Positions 9,497 through 18,326 of a DNA stretch of 64,000 nucleotides are shown piece after piece. The number at the start of each line of letters is the position of its first letter. The stretch's first letter is position 1. Source of the DNA: Hymenobacter jejuensis (GTDB lineage: Bacteria > Bacteroidota > Bacteroidia > Cytophagales > Hymenobacteraceae); the NCBI RefSeq assembly GCF_006337165.1, contig NZ_CP040896.1, positions 3,782,001 through 3,846,000 on the forward strand, written 5' to 3'. The translations under genes and the position numbers were made by a program. The notes under the pieces were generated by a model, which was given only the letters and a program-made list of their open reading frames with translations, did not search any database and had not been told where the DNA came from.

Positions 9497-9707
9497 CCAG
9501 AACGTCCAACTCCCCTCCTCAACTGAGGAGGGGACGCGGCAGCAAAGCTGCCGCTGGGGTGGTGGAATCGTTGCTGAGGTTGTTTAGTGAGAACAGTAAC
9601 AACCGGTTTGCGGCATGACCGCCTACGTAAACAACGACCTCAACCACCCCGCTTCCGCTTGCGGAAGTATCCCCTCCTCATCTGGGGAGGGGAGTTGGAC
9701 GTTCTGG
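9497..9707. repeat. 211-nt palindromic repeat element (CCCCTCCTC family)
   Basis: The outer 22 nt at each end are perfect inverted copies (CCAGAACGTCC at the left, GGACGTTCTGG at the right). Inside each end lies a smaller hairpin of CCCCTCCTC and GAGGAGGGG type, then GGGGTGGT facing ACCACCCC. The same nested plan occurs at 31007-31156 and 48460-48583. It sits between divergent MFS and HipA-like genes and has no coding capacity. Together with the AT-rich element it makes up most of the 9269-9791 gap. Confidence 0.8.
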
Positions 9708-9791
9708 TGTTGTAAGAGGTTGGGGCCGCGGTGAATCTTCCGGCAATGTTTGTTATTTGCGCGCCTTACTCCTGATTTTTTTCCGTGTTGT

Positions 9792-10592
9792 ATGCAGGTT
9801 GATTCTCTATCGCTTCGCACCGTTGAAGTGACGCGCTACGTCACGCCGCTGCGCGAAGGCGGTTCGCTGCCGGCCCTCGCCGAAGCCGACGACGGCTTTT
9901 TGTACGTGCTCAAGTTTCGGGGTGCCGGGCAGGGCATCAAGGCACTTATTGCCGAGCTGATCGTGGGCGAATTGGCGCGCACGATGGGCTTGCGGGTGCC
10001 GGAGCTGGTGTTCTGCGAGCTCGACGAAGCCTTTGGCCGCACCGAGCCCGACGAGGAAATTCAGGATTTGCTGCGCGCCAGCACTGGGCTGAACCTGGGC
10101 CTGCATTACCTCTCCGGCGCCAGCACCTTCGATGCGCTGGTAAATACCGTCGACGCGCACCTTGCCTCCCAGGTGGTGTGGCTCGATTGCCTGACCCTGA
10201 ACGTGGACCGCACCGCCCGCAACACCAACCTGCTCATGTGGCATAAAGAGCTCTGGCTCATCGACCACGGCGCGGCCCTCTACGTGCACCACGCCGGGCC
10301 GGGCTGGGCGCAGCCGGAAAAGCAGCGCTCGTTTGGCCAGGTGAAAGACCATGTGCTGCTGCCCCAAGCCAGTGAGCTAGAGGCCGTTGATGCCGAAAGC
10401 CGGGCGTTGCTTACGCCGGAGCGCATCCGGGCCATTGTGGCGCTGGTGCCCGACGAGTGGCTGACGGAAGCTTTCGCCACGGACTCGGCGCACGAGCAGC
10501 GCGAGGCCTACCGCCAGTTTCTGGAAAGCCGCCTCGCCACATCTAACACCTTTGTTCAGGAAGCGCAGAATGCCCGGAAAGCACTTATTTGA
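9792..10592 (+). CDS. HipA family kinase
   Basis: 266-aa protein from the ATG at 9792 (MQVDSLSLRTVEVTRYVTPL). Recognisable kinase-like elements are LYVLKFRGAGQGIKALIAEL (ATP-binding lysine and helix), WLDCLTLNVDRTARNTNLLM (catalytic loop with D, N, D and N) and ELWLIDHGAALYVHH (metal-binding D in place of DFG). HipA-like kinases phosphorylate proteins such as GltX and can act as toxins. This shorter type lacks the HipB-binding N-terminal domain and has no HipB neighbour. It overlaps the DUF3037 gene by 23 bp, an arrangement that suggests translational coupling and a shared function. Substrate unknown. Confidence 0.8.
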   Translation: MQVDSLSLRTVEVTRYVTPLREGGSLPALAEADDGFLYVLKFRGAGQGIKALIAELIVGELARTMGLRVPELVFCELDEAFGRTEPDEEIQDLLRASTGLNLGLHYLSGASTFDALVNTVDAHLASQVVWLDCLTLNVDRTARNTNLLMWHKELWLIDHGAALYVHHAGPGWAQPEKQRSFGQVKDHVLLPQASELEAVDAESRALLTPERIRAIVALVPDEWLTEAFATDSAHEQREAYRQFLESRLATSNTFVQEAQNARKALI

Positions 10593-10956
10593 GTACGCCG
10601 TGCTGCGCGTGGTGCCCCGCGTGGAGCGCGAAGAATTTATCAACGTCGGTGTCATCTTGTACTGCCGGTCGCTGGGCTTTTTGCAAACCCGCTATGCGTT
10701 GCCCGAAGCCCGGTTGCGCGCCTTTGCCGGCGAAGAGCTAGACCTGCAAGAGATAGCTGAGCGCCTGCGTTCGTTCGAGCGAATTTGCCGGGGCAGGGCA
10801 GAAGGTGGAGTAATTGGGCAACTGTCTATTGCTGAGCGATTTAGGTGGTTGACTGCCACGCGAAGCACCGTGGTGCAAACCTCGTGTGTGCACCCCGGCC
10901 TTTGCGAAGACGCTGCCGCCACATTAGAGCGATTGTTTGCCCAGCTCGTGCAGTGA
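10570..10956 (+). CDS. DUF3037 domain protein, partner of HipA-like kinase
   Basis: 128-aa protein starting at the ATG at 10570 (MPGKHLFEYAVLRVVPRVER). The block EFINVGVILYCRSLGFLQTR is typical of DUF3037. Members are commonly found directly downstream of HipA-like kinases; their role is not known. The start lies inside the 3' end of the kinase gene, so the two are almost certainly one operon. No membrane segment or signal peptide is visible. Confidence 0.75.
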   Translation: MPGKHLFEYAVLRVVPRVEREEFINVGVILYCRSLGFLQTRYALPEARLRAFAGEELDLQEIAERLRSFERICRGRAEGGVIGQLSIAERFRWLTATRSTVVQTSCVHPGLCEDAAATLERLFAQLVQ

Positions 10957-11058
10957 GAAAGCTCAACGTGTTGATAGATTGCGAAATAAATAAGTAACAA
11001 TCGGCTCCGGACTACTCGTATGAAGAGAAAATCTTCATAGAGCTCGAAGCTGTGCGTT

Positions 11059-11193
11059 ATGAACCTCCCAGGATTAAAACCCCGGCCCAAGAAATTTGAC
11101 ACGCCACCCGATAACTACGCGAGATGGGGCTGGTACATCATGGGGACAATGGCCGTAAGCTGGATTTTATACAACTTGCTGCAAGGCAAATAA
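11059..11193 (+). CDS. Small single-span membrane protein (44 aa)
   Basis: A short reading frame starting MNLPGLKPRPKKFDTPPDNY, followed by one hydrophobic helix (WGWYIMGTMAVSWILYNLL) and ending QGK. The basic, proline-rich front and clean single helix look like a genuine small inner-membrane protein. It sits alone between the DUF3037 gene and the LRR kinase. No family recognised and no obvious ribosome binding site, so it is a candidate only. Confidence 0.45.
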   Translation: MNLPGLKPRPKKFDTPPDNYARWGWYIMGTMAVSWILYNLLQGK

Positions 11194-11273
11194 ATACCTC
11201 TATCAGAGTAGGTTACAACCATTTCGGCAAGCGCCTCCGGTCGAACGAAACGTAGGCGTATGAGCGCGTGGGC

Positions 11274-11281
11274 TACCTTTG
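11274..11281 (+). promoter_or_regulatory. Bacteroidota -7 promoter box TACCTTTG
   Basis: TACCTTTG matches the Bacteroidota -7 consensus TAnnTTTG and ends only four bases before the ATG at 11286. The transcript would therefore start at or next to the start codon, giving a leaderless or nearly leaderless mRNA. No clear TTG is seen at -33. Confidence 0.5.
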
Positions 11282-11285
11282 CGCC

Positions 11286-12617
11286 ATGCACACGCTTGAC
11301 CAACTGCGCGCCGGAGAATTGGCCGGCGTCACCCGCCTCGATCTGTCTTGTGGTCTGACCGAGTTTCCCATCGAGATTTTCGACCTGGCCGATTCGCTGG
11401 AGATCCTCAATCTCACGGGCAATGCGCTGTCGACGCTACCCGCCGATTTGGGGCGGTTGCACAAGCTGCGCATCCTGTTTTGCTCTAATAACGAGTTCAC
11501 GACGTTGCCCGAAGTGCTGGGTCAATGCCCCGAGCTGAGCATGATTGGCTTCAAAGCCAACCGCATCCGGACGCTGCCCGCCGCGGCCCTGCCGCCAAAG
11601 CTTCGGTGGTTGATTCTGACTGATAATCAGATAGATGAGCTTCCCGCTGAGATTGGCAACTGCGCGTACTTACAGAAGCTTCTGCTGGCTGGCAACCAGC
11701 TAAGCCACCTGCCTACATCGATGGCCGCGTGTACGCGGCTGGAGTTGCTGCGCATTGCGGCCAACTGCTTCACGGCCTTGCCCGAATGGCTGTTTTCGTT
11801 GCCGCGGCTCTCGTGGCTGGCCTACGCTGGCAACCCGTTCTGCGACCGCATCGAAGCTGCCGCCGTGGCCCAGTACCCCATCGATGTTATTGAGTGGCAG
11901 CAACTTGCCGTGCAGCAACCGCTTGGCGAAGGCGCATCCGGGGTTATTTATCAGGCGCGCTGGCAGCCGCAGGGCGCGGCGGCTCAGGAAGTGGCCGTCA
12001 AGCTGTTTAAGGGCGCAGTAACCAGCGATGGCTTGCCGCACAGCGAAATGTCGGCGTGCATCAGCGCGGGCACGCATCCCAATTTGATTGCCGTAGAGGG
12101 CAAAATCGGCCAGCATCCGGCCGGGGCTCAAGGCTTGGTGCTGGAGCTGATTGACCCGGCCTTTGGCAACTTGGCTAGTCCGCCCAGCTTCGCCTCGTGT
12201 ACCCGCGACGAGTATGCCGCGGGCACCGCGTTTGGCCTCGAAGCGGCGTTGCGGATCGCGCAGGGCATAGCGGGAGCGGCCCAGCACCTGCACGCCCGCG
12301 GCATCCTGCACGGCGATTTGTATGCCCACAACATCCTGACTACCAATGCCGGTGAGGCTTTGTTGGGCGACTTTGGGGCCGCCTGCTTTTTCGAACCGGA
12401 TCAGCAAGGCGTGGCGCATGCCTTGCAGCGCTTGGAAGTGAGGGCTTTTGCCTGCTTGCTGGAAGAATTGTTGGAGCGTTGCGAAGCCCCGGCCACGTCA
12501 GAAGTGGTACAAGCACTCGAAGAGGTGCAGCGTCGGTGTGCCCATCCTGACCCGACGGCGCGCCCGCTGTTTTCAGAGATCCAGGAAGTTCTGACGGCTT
12601 TGCGCGGGGCTAACTAA
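11286..12617 (+). CDS. Leucine-rich-repeat protein kinase
   Basis: 443-aa fusion. Residues about 15-200 hold seven or eight leucine-rich repeats (ILNLTGNALSTLPADLGRLH, LRILFCSNNEFTTLPEVLGQ, LILTDNQIDELPAEIGNCAY). A protein kinase domain fills the rest: glycine loop LGEGASGVIYQ, ATP-binding lysine in VAVKLFKG, catalytic loop LHGDLYAHNIL (HGD instead of HRD, with D and N kept) and metal motif GDFGAAC. It has no signal peptide or membrane helix, so it should act in the cytoplasm, with the LRRs as a sensor or binding module. Such LRR-kinases resemble eukaryotic designs and are scattered in Bacteroidota. Activity is likely but the HGD variant is unusual. Confidence 0.85.
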   Translation: MHTLDQLRAGELAGVTRLDLSCGLTEFPIEIFDLADSLEILNLTGNALSTLPADLGRLHKLRILFCSNNEFTTLPEVLGQCPELSMIGFKANRIRTLPAAALPPKLRWLILTDNQIDELPAEIGNCAYLQKLLLAGNQLSHLPTSMAACTRLELLRIAANCFTALPEWLFSLPRLSWLAYAGNPFCDRIEAAAVAQYPIDVIEWQQLAVQQPLGEGASGVIYQARWQPQGAAAQEVAVKLFKGAVTSDGLPHSEMSACISAGTHPNLIAVEGKIGQHPAGAQGLVLELIDPAFGNLASPPSFASCTRDEYAAGTAFGLEAALRIAQGIAGAAQHLHARGILHGDLYAHNILTTNAGEALLGDFGAACFFEPDQQGVAHALQRLEVRAFACLLEELLERCEAPATSEVVQALEEVQRRCAHPDPTARPLFSEIQEVLTALRGAN

Positions 12618-13018
12618 CACTGTTCCTGATAGTTGCATGCAGATACGGCGCGCCACTTGCTGACGGCTTGTATTACTTTGGAAAATGTATTGCACAAGAT
12701 ATTGGCAATCAGTAATTTATATAGGCAAGGCTGTTTTGTCAAAAGGGCCTTTGCACACCCCGGTGCTGCTGCCCAAAAATATTTTTTGAGCCGGCTGTAA
12801 CCTTCGCCAAATCGGGCAGTATCCACGTCGAATTCAGCCGCTGAGGCTCGCTTTTTAGGCTTCAGCATTACCCAGGCAACCTTTTCCTGGCGTCCGCTAC
12901 TCACTTTCCCTTCCACCGTTTTTGCCCTTGCTGGTCGCTGGTGGCGGCTGGCGAAGTCATGGCCCAACCAAGGTCATCGCTGATCTGTGCCCGCGCCTTT
13001 TCCCAAATCTTTTCTGCT
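12618..13018. other. 401-bp gap with no convincing gene
   Basis: No reading frame here has codon use or similarity that supports a protein. An AT-rich patch at about 12697-12722 contains GGCAATCAGTAATTTATATA, a weak relative of the dispersed TTGATAATCAA elements. The rest probably holds the promoter of the downstream DUF5916 gene. Confidence 0.5.
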
Positions 13019-15568
13019 ATGTCGCTTACTTGTACGCTGCGCTGTTTCTTTCTGCTTCTGATGTGGGGAGTGGGAACCGGGCTAACTTCCGCCCAGACGC
13101 CTGCCGCTTCAACTTCAGCCACGCCGGGGCCCAAACGCCAGCTTCAGGCCGTGCGCATCACGGAAGCTATTAAGCTCGACGGCGTGCTCGACGAAGCCGT
13201 GTGGCAGCAGGCACCCATCGCCTCCGATTTCATTCAGCAGCGGCCCAACCCCGGCGTGCCCGAAAAGCACAAAACCGAAGTGCGCGTGCTCTACGACGAC
13301 GCGGCGCTGTACGTAGGGGCCATTATGCACGACTCGTCGCCAGACTCGATTTTGCACGAAATCACGCAGCGCGACAACTTCGGCAACACCGACCTTTTCT
13401 CCGTGTTTCTGGATACGTACCACGACCAACTCAACGGCTACAATTTTACGGTTACTACGTCCGGCGTGCAGCTCGACGGGCGCTATTCGCCAGCCGGCGG
13501 CGAGGACTTCAACTGGAACGCTGTGTGGGACGCCCGCACTTCCATCCGGGGCACCGACTGGATTGCTGAAATGCGCATTCCGTACTCGGCTATCCGTTTC
13601 AGCAATGCGCCAGAGCAGCTATGGGGCCTCAACTTTGCTCGCCAACGCAAGCGCGACAACGCGCAGTTTTTCTGGAACGAAGTGAAGCCCGCCGTGGACG
13701 GTTTCGTGAACCAGTGGGGCGATTTGCGCGGCGTGCGCGACATCAAACCGCCTCTGCGCCTCTCGCTGACGCCGTACGTGTCGGCTTATGTCAACCACAA
13801 TCCGCTCAACGCCGAGGGCACGCGCCGCACCACAACTTCCTTCAACGGGGGCGCCGACCTCAAGTGGGGCATCAACGAAAGCTTCACCCTGGACGCCACG
13901 CTGGTGCCCGATTTTGGGCAGGTGCAAAGCGACAACCAAGTGCTGAACCTGTCGCCGTTTGAGGTGCAGTTCACCGAAAACCGGCAGTTTTTTACCGAAG
14001 GCACCGAGCTGTTCAACAAGGGCAATCTTTTCTATTCGCGCAGGGTAGGCGCGACGCCGGTGGGCTTCTACAACGTGGCGGTGGGCGACAAGGAAAAAAT
14101 CCTGCGCAACCCAGCCGAAACCCGACTGCTGAACGCTACCAAAATATCGGGCCGCACGAAAAATGGGCTGGGCGTCGGGCTGTTCAATGCCGTGTCGAAC
14201 GAGATGTACGCCACCGTGCGCAACGAAGAAACCGGCAAAGAGCGCCGGGTCATGACCCAGCCACTGAGCAATTACAACATCTTCGTGCTCGACCAGTCGC
14301 TGAAAAATAACTCGTATGTGAGCTTGATCAATACCAACGTCACGCGCGCCGGCAACACTTACGACGCCAACGTGACCGGCGGGCTGTTTCGCTTTGCGAA
14401 CAAGAAGAACTCCTACGCAGTCGATGGGCAGCTGGTGTACTCGCGGCGGCGCGGTCAAACCTTCGGGGAAGCCACCCCAATCGACGACCGCGATGGCTAC
14501 AAATACAAAGTAGGAGTGAGCAAAATCAGCGGCGCTTTCACCTGGAGCCTGAGCCAGGGCATCGAGTCGGCTTCCTACAACCCCAACGACTTGGGCATTC
14601 TGTTTGGCAACAACAACATCACCCAGATTCTGGACGTCGCCTACCGCATCTACAAGCCCTTCTGGAAGGTCAATAACTTCTCCGTTTTCAGCGAGATAAA
14701 CCACTCCCTGCTCTACAAGCCCACGCTTTACCAAAGCAGTTACCTGTACCTCGGCGCCAATACGACTTTCACCAAAAGCTTCTTACAGATCGGCTTCGAC
14801 TTCGATACCGACCCCGCCAGCCACGACTTTTACGAGCCGCGCACCTTCCCGCTGGGCAAGTACTACGTGCACCTGCCCGCCAACACCGGCTTCGTGCTGT
14901 TTGCCAACTCCGACACGCGCAAAAAGCTGTCGTACGGCGTCAACGTGGGCAACCGCACCTTCGCCCTCGACGACCGGCTCGGGCGGCCGCGCCGCATCAA
15001 GTACCTCGCCGGCTTCTACCCGCGCTACCGCGTCAACGACCACCTCACGTTTCGCTACAGCCTCGACTGGAGCATCGTGCACAACCAGATCGGCTTCGTA
15101 AACGGCGGCCTTAGCACCGATGAGCCACTCGATCAGCCGTTTATGAACCAGATTCTGCTGGGCCGGCGCGACGTGGCCACGGTGTCGAACGTGGTGTCGG
15201 TGGCCTACACCTTCAACAACCGCATGTCGTTTACGCTGCGCACGCGCCACTACACCAGCAACGTGCGCTACGAAGATTTCTCCACACTCGCGCCCGGTGG
15301 CCAAGAGACGCTCGTCGACTACCGCCGCAACCGCGACAATACCTACAACGCCTTCAACGTGGACGCCGTGTATGCGTGGTGGTTTGCGCCGGGCTCGCAG
15401 GTCAACATCGTCTGGAAAAATGCCGGCTCCTCCTTCTTGCTCGCCGACGAAGCCACGCCGCAGTACTTCGACAACTTCAACCGCACGATCAATACGCCAC
15501 ATAATAACTCCTTGTCAATCAAGGTGTTGTATTATCTGGATTATCTGACGTTTAAACGGCAGAAGTAG
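13019..15568 (+). CDS. DUF5916 domain protein with N-terminal carbohydrate-binding-like fold
   Basis: 849-aa secreted or outer-membrane protein. The ATG at 13019 opens a signal peptide (LRCFFLLLMWGVGTGLTSAQ). Residues about 50-230 form a family-9-type carbohydrate-binding-like domain (ITEAIKLDGVLDEAVWQQAP, then LYVGAIMHDSSPDSI). The remainder is DUF5916, rich in alternating aromatic beta strands that suggest an outer-membrane barrel, ending with the aromatic LSIKVLYYLDYLTFKRQK. These proteins are widespread in Bacteroidota and often called hydrolases, but their function is not established. The upstream in-frame extension to 12941 carries no signal sequence and was not used. Confidence 0.85.
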   Translation: MSLTCTLRCFFLLLMWGVGTGLTSAQTPAASTSATPGPKRQLQAVRITEAIKLDGVLDEAVWQQAPIASDFIQQRPNPGVPEKHKTEVRVLYDDAALYVGAIMHDSSPDSILHEITQRDNFGNTDLFSVFLDTYHDQLNGYNFTVTTSGVQLDGRYSPAGGEDFNWNAVWDARTSIRGTDWIAEMRIPYSAIRFSNAPEQLWGLNFARQRKRDNAQFFWNEVKPAVDGFVNQWGDLRGVRDIKPPLRLSLTPYVSAYVNHNPLNAEGTRRTTTSFNGGADLKWGINESFTLDATLVPDFGQVQSDNQVLNLSPFEVQFTENRQFFTEGTELFNKGNLFYSRRVGATPVGFYNVAVGDKEKILRNPAETRLLNATKISGRTKNGLGVGLFNAVSNEMYATVRNEETGKERRVMTQPLSNYNIFVLDQSLKNNSYVSLINTNVTRAGNTYDANVTGGLFRFANKKNSYAVDGQLVYSRRRGQTFGEATPIDDRDGYKYKVGVSKISGAFTWSLSQGIESASYNPNDLGILFGNNNITQILDVAYRIYKPFWKVNNFSVFSEINHSLLYKPTLYQSSYLYLGANTTFTKSFLQIGFDFDTDPASHDFYEPRTFPLGKYYVHLPANTGFVLFANSDTRKKLSYGVNVGNRTFALDDRLGRPRRIKYLAGFYPRYRVNDHLTFRYSLDWSIVHNQIGFVNGGLSTDEPLDQPFMNQILLGRRDVATVSNVVSVAYTFNNRMSFTLRTRHYTSNVRYEDFSTLAPGGQETLVDYRRNRDNTYNAFNVDAVYAWWFAPGSQVNIVWKNAGSSFLLADEATPQYFDNFNRTINTPHNNSLSIKVLYYLDYLTFKRQK

Positions 15569-15600
15569 CACTTGACTTGCTTTCCTGGGCTATCAAAAAG

Positions 15601-15638
15601 AGAAAAGCCCCGGCCGCTGATGTGGTTGAGGCTTTTCT
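15601..15638. terminator. Bidirectional hairpin terminator after the DUF5916 gene
   Basis: AGAAAAGCC and GGCTTTTCT pair over 9 bp around a 20-nt GC-rich loop, with A and T runs on the outer sides. It lies 33 bp after the DUF5916 stop and also downstream of the convergent acetyltransferase gene. Confidence 0.65.
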
Positions 15639-15695
15639 ACCTAAGACCGACAAACCCTCGCAGGACTTTCAGCGGCGACGTACTTAATAGCCAGT

Positions 15696-16325
15696 CTACT
15701 GATTAAGCCGCCGCTGAAAAGCCTCCAAAAACAAGCCCACATGGTAGCCATCTGCTAGGCCGTGGTGCACATTCACGGAGACTGGCATGCGCATGGTAGC
15801 GCCATCTTGGTACGACTGACCTACCGAAATCTTGGGGCAGCTGTCGGGGTGTTGGAAGCTGCGGGCATGCGTCAGGCCCGTGAACCGGACCCACGGAATG
15901 GCTGAGAAATGGATCACGTCGGGGCGGCTGGTGGTGTCGTTCAGGCGCAGGCCGGAGCTATGCTGCACGGCTTCTATTTCTGCGTTAGCGCCTGCTAGGA
16001 AGCTATCGAGCGTGTCTTGCTGCTCTATAAACGAAAAGCTAAACGTGCGATCGGGCCGGCCAATGGTCGCGGAGGCGTGAATGCGGTCGTAGCGGTACAC
16101 CTGTCCGTCTTCGATGCGGCAGCGAAACTCTTCGATTTCGTTGGCCGCTTGCAGGGCTTGGTAGAGATAGTATAGAAAAAATGGGAGGCCCAGCCGCTTC
16201 GATTCTGCATAGGCTTTGGTGCAATCTACCTCGGCTACCAAGCCAAAAAACGGCTCGTCAAACGCCGAAAAGAAGGCGAAGTGCTCGCGGCGGGGCCACT
16301 TGCTTAGGTCAATCAGGTGTTTCAT
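15696..16325 (-). CDS. Chloramphenicol acetyltransferase-like protein
   Basis: 209-aa CAT-family acyltransferase starting at the ATG at 16325 (MKHLIDLSKWPRREHFAFFS). The active-site signature is present near the C-terminus as VNVHHGLADGYHVGLFLEAF, with the catalytic His in HHxxxDG. The channel block PDVIHFSAIPWVRFTGLTHA and the phrase KISVGQSYQDGATMRMPVSV also match type A CATs. Family members acetylate chloramphenicol or other small alcohols using acetyl-CoA and act as trimers; whether this one gives resistance cannot be told. Divergent from the HAD gene with 104 bp between starts. Confidence 0.88.
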   Translation of the reverse strand: MKHLIDLSKWPRREHFAFFSAFDEPFFGLVAEVDCTKAYAESKRLGLPFFLYYLYQALQAANEIEEFRCRIEDGQVYRYDRIHASATIGRPDRTFSFSFIEQQDTLDSFLAGANAEIEAVQHSSGLRLNDTTSRPDVIHFSAIPWVRFTGLTHARSFQHPDSCPKISVGQSYQDGATMRMPVSVNVHHGLADGYHVGLFLEAFQRRLNQ

Positions 16326-16341
16326 GGGGGCGCAAGTTCGG

Positions 16342-16349
16342 TAACTTTG
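16342..16349 (+). promoter_or_regulatory. Bacteroidota -7 box TAACTTTG upstream of HAD gene
   Basis: TAACTTTG fits TAnnTTTG and lies in the 104-bp divergent region. Transcription would start near 16355, leaving a leader of about 75 nt before the ATG at 16430. Confidence 0.4.
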
Positions 16350-16429
16350 CCGGCTCTGCGCCACCCGCGCCCGGGCCGTTTCTGCGCCGAGGGTAGCGCC
16401 GCCCGTGCCCGATTTGCTGCTACCCAACC

Positions 16430-17125
16430 ATGACGACGCTCCAACTCATTGCCTTCGACGCCGACGATACCCTGTGGCCCAACCAGCCCCACTTCGACTA
16501 CGCCGAAGAACAGCTTTACGCCCTGCTCACCCACTACGCCGACGCCGATACCTTGGGTCGCCGCTTCTATGAGGTGTGGCGCCAAAATATGCACCTGTTC
16601 GGATACGGAGCCAAGTCCTTCATGCTCAGTATGATAGAAACAGTCATTCAGCTTACCAACGGCCGCGTGACCGGCAATGAAATCCAGCAAATCCTCGATT
16701 ACGGCAAGCGCCTGCTCGATTTCCCAATCGAACTGCTGCCCCACGTGGAAGAAGTGCTGGCCGAGTTGAAACAACGCGGCGTGCCGCTCATGCTCCTGAC
16801 CAAAGGCGACCTTTTCGACCAGGAAAGCAAGCTGGCCCGCTCTGGCCTCGGCGATTACTTTGACCACGTGGAAATTGTAAGCGAGAAAAACGAGGCTACG
16901 TACCGCCGCCTCCTGATGCGCTACCAAGTGCGCCCCGAAGACTTCGTGATGATCGGCAACTCGCTGAAGTCCGACGTGCTGCCCGTGGCCAAGTTGGGCG
17001 CGCGGGCCGTGCACGTGCCGTACCACGCCACCTGGATTCACGAAGAAGTGCCTGCCGATCAATTAGTTGGCATTACGTTCCACCGGGCCGACTCCCTGAA
17101 AGAAGCATTGGCTTATCTGCCTTAA
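16430..17125 (+). CDS. HAD-superfamily hydrolase
   Basis: 231-aa phosphatase-like protein with the HAD motifs in order: motif I FDADDTLW (nucleophile and acid/base aspartates), motif II in PLMLLTKGD, the conserved K in SEKNEATYRRLL, and motif IV in VMIGNSLKSDVLPVAKLGAR. A helical cap sits between motifs I and II (about residues 20-100), as in subfamily I enzymes. The substrate is unknown; similar proteins are phosphoglycolate phosphatase-like or act on nucleotides. No operon partner is evident. Confidence 0.9.
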   Translation: MTTLQLIAFDADDTLWPNQPHFDYAEEQLYALLTHYADADTLGRRFYEVWRQNMHLFGYGAKSFMLSMIETVIQLTNGRVTGNEIQQILDYGKRLLDFPIELLPHVEEVLAELKQRGVPLMLLTKGDLFDQESKLARSGLGDYFDHVEIVSEKNEATYRRLLMRYQVRPEDFVMIGNSLKSDVLPVAKLGARAVHVPYHATWIHEEVPADQLVGITFHRADSLKEALAYLP

Positions 17126-17243
17126 CGCTGCTCGACCGTGACTGCGGCTTAGGGTTGAGAGCAATGTTGTGCTTGACCCTAGCTGCTCGGACACCTTTCC
17201 GGTACGGGCCTGCGTATCAGGAATATACATTAAGGCCTTGCCG

Positions 17244-18326
17244 ATGAACGAAGCCCCCAAAGTAGACCTCCCATTTTATGTCAAGGCGCCGTTGGTGCTG
17301 CTGGGTTTGGCTTTACTCGTTTTTACGCTGCACATCGCCGGCGAAATTCTGTTTCCGATCTTCTTTGCGGCCATTTTTGCGATTCTGCTGCTGCCAATTG
17401 AGCAGTGGCTGCGCCGCCATCGGGTGCCGGAACTGCTGGCCATCGGCCTGACGGTGCTGGTTGGCGTAGTGGCGCTGGCTGGGCTGCTGTACTTTATTTA
17501 CCTGCAAGCCGCGCAGCTGGCCTCGCAATTGCCGCTGTTCAAAGTCAAGCTGTTACAGGCGCAGCAAGAGCTGGTCCGCTGGCTCGATGCCCACTTCGGC
17601 ATCACCAACGAGCGCCTGCTGGGGTGGTTGCGTGAAGGTACCAGCCGGGGCACCGCGTTGCTGGGTCAAACGCTCACGACCGTATCGGGGCTGTTGGTGG
17701 TGGCTACGCTGGTGCCGGTGTACGTGTTTCTGCTGCTGCTCTACCGCGAGCGGCTGGTTACCTTCCTCATTCAAGTGTTTTCGGGCCGCCGCCACGACAC
17801 GGGCGTGGAGGAAGTGCTGCACGAAAGCAAAAGCACCATCCAAAGCTACATGGTCGGCTTGCTGATTGAAGGGGGCATTGTGGCCGTGCTCAACGTAATC
17901 GGGCTGTTGCTACTAGGCATTCCGTATGCCTTGTTGCTGGGTGTGCTGGGTGCTTTGCTCAATTTCATTCCCTACATCGGCGGCCTGATTGCCATTCTGC
18001 TGCCGGTGCTCATGGCCTTCGTGGCAAAAGACAGCTACGGCTACGCCATTGGCGTGGTGGTTGTATATATGGTTATACAATTCATTGATAATCATATACT
18101 TATACCGCGCATTGTGGCCGGTAAAGTGCAGGTAAATGCCTTGGCGGCCATCGTGGGAGTGCTGGTCGGGAATGCCATTGGCGGCGTGCCGGGTATGTTT
18201 TTGGCGCTGCCCGGCATTGCCATCCTCAAGATTGTCTTCGACCGCATCGAGCCGATGAAACCGTGGGCCACGCTGCTCGGCGACGAAGAGCGCCCGCGTC
18301 CCGGCAAGTCGGCGCGGAGCCGGTAG
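17244..18326 (+). CDS. AI-2E family transporter (TqsA/PerM-like permease)
   Basis: 360-aa membrane protein with about eight helices, starting at the ATG at 17244. It has the family layout: paired helices, an extramembrane region of about 120 residues (LLQAQQELVRWLDAHFGITN), then the C-terminal helices with LNFIPYIGGLIAILLPVLMA and the diagnostic FIDNHILIPRIVAGKVQVNA. Family members include TqsA, linked to autoinducer-2 export, and Na+/H+ antiporters, so the substrate is open. The codons for MVIQFIDNHILI (18068-18103) are almost all AT-ending in a GC-rich gene and contain the element core TTGATAATCA. Its stop codon abuts that of the next convergent gene. Confidence 0.88.
   Translation: MNEAPKVDLPFYVKAPLVLLGLALLVFTLHIAGEILFPIFFAAIFAILLLPIEQWLRRHRVPELLAIGLTVLVGVVALAGLLYFIYLQAAQLASQLPLFKVKLLQAQQELVRWLDAHFGITNERLLGWLREGTSRGTALLGQTLTTVSGLLVVATLVPVYVFLLLLYRERLVTFLIQVFSGRRHDTGVEEVLHESKSTIQSYMVGLLIEGGIVAVLNVIGLLLLGIPYALLLGVLGALLNFIPYIGGLIAILLPVLMAFVAKDSYGYAIGVVVVYMVIQFIDNHILIPRIVAGKVQVNALAAIVGVLVGNAIGGVPGMFLALPGIAILKIVFDRIEPMKPWATLLGDEERPRPGKSARSR

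Noticed and set aside
12614..12967. A 117-aa minus-strand protein
   Set aside because: No family similarity, odd composition, and it overlaps the upstream region of the DUF5916 gene.
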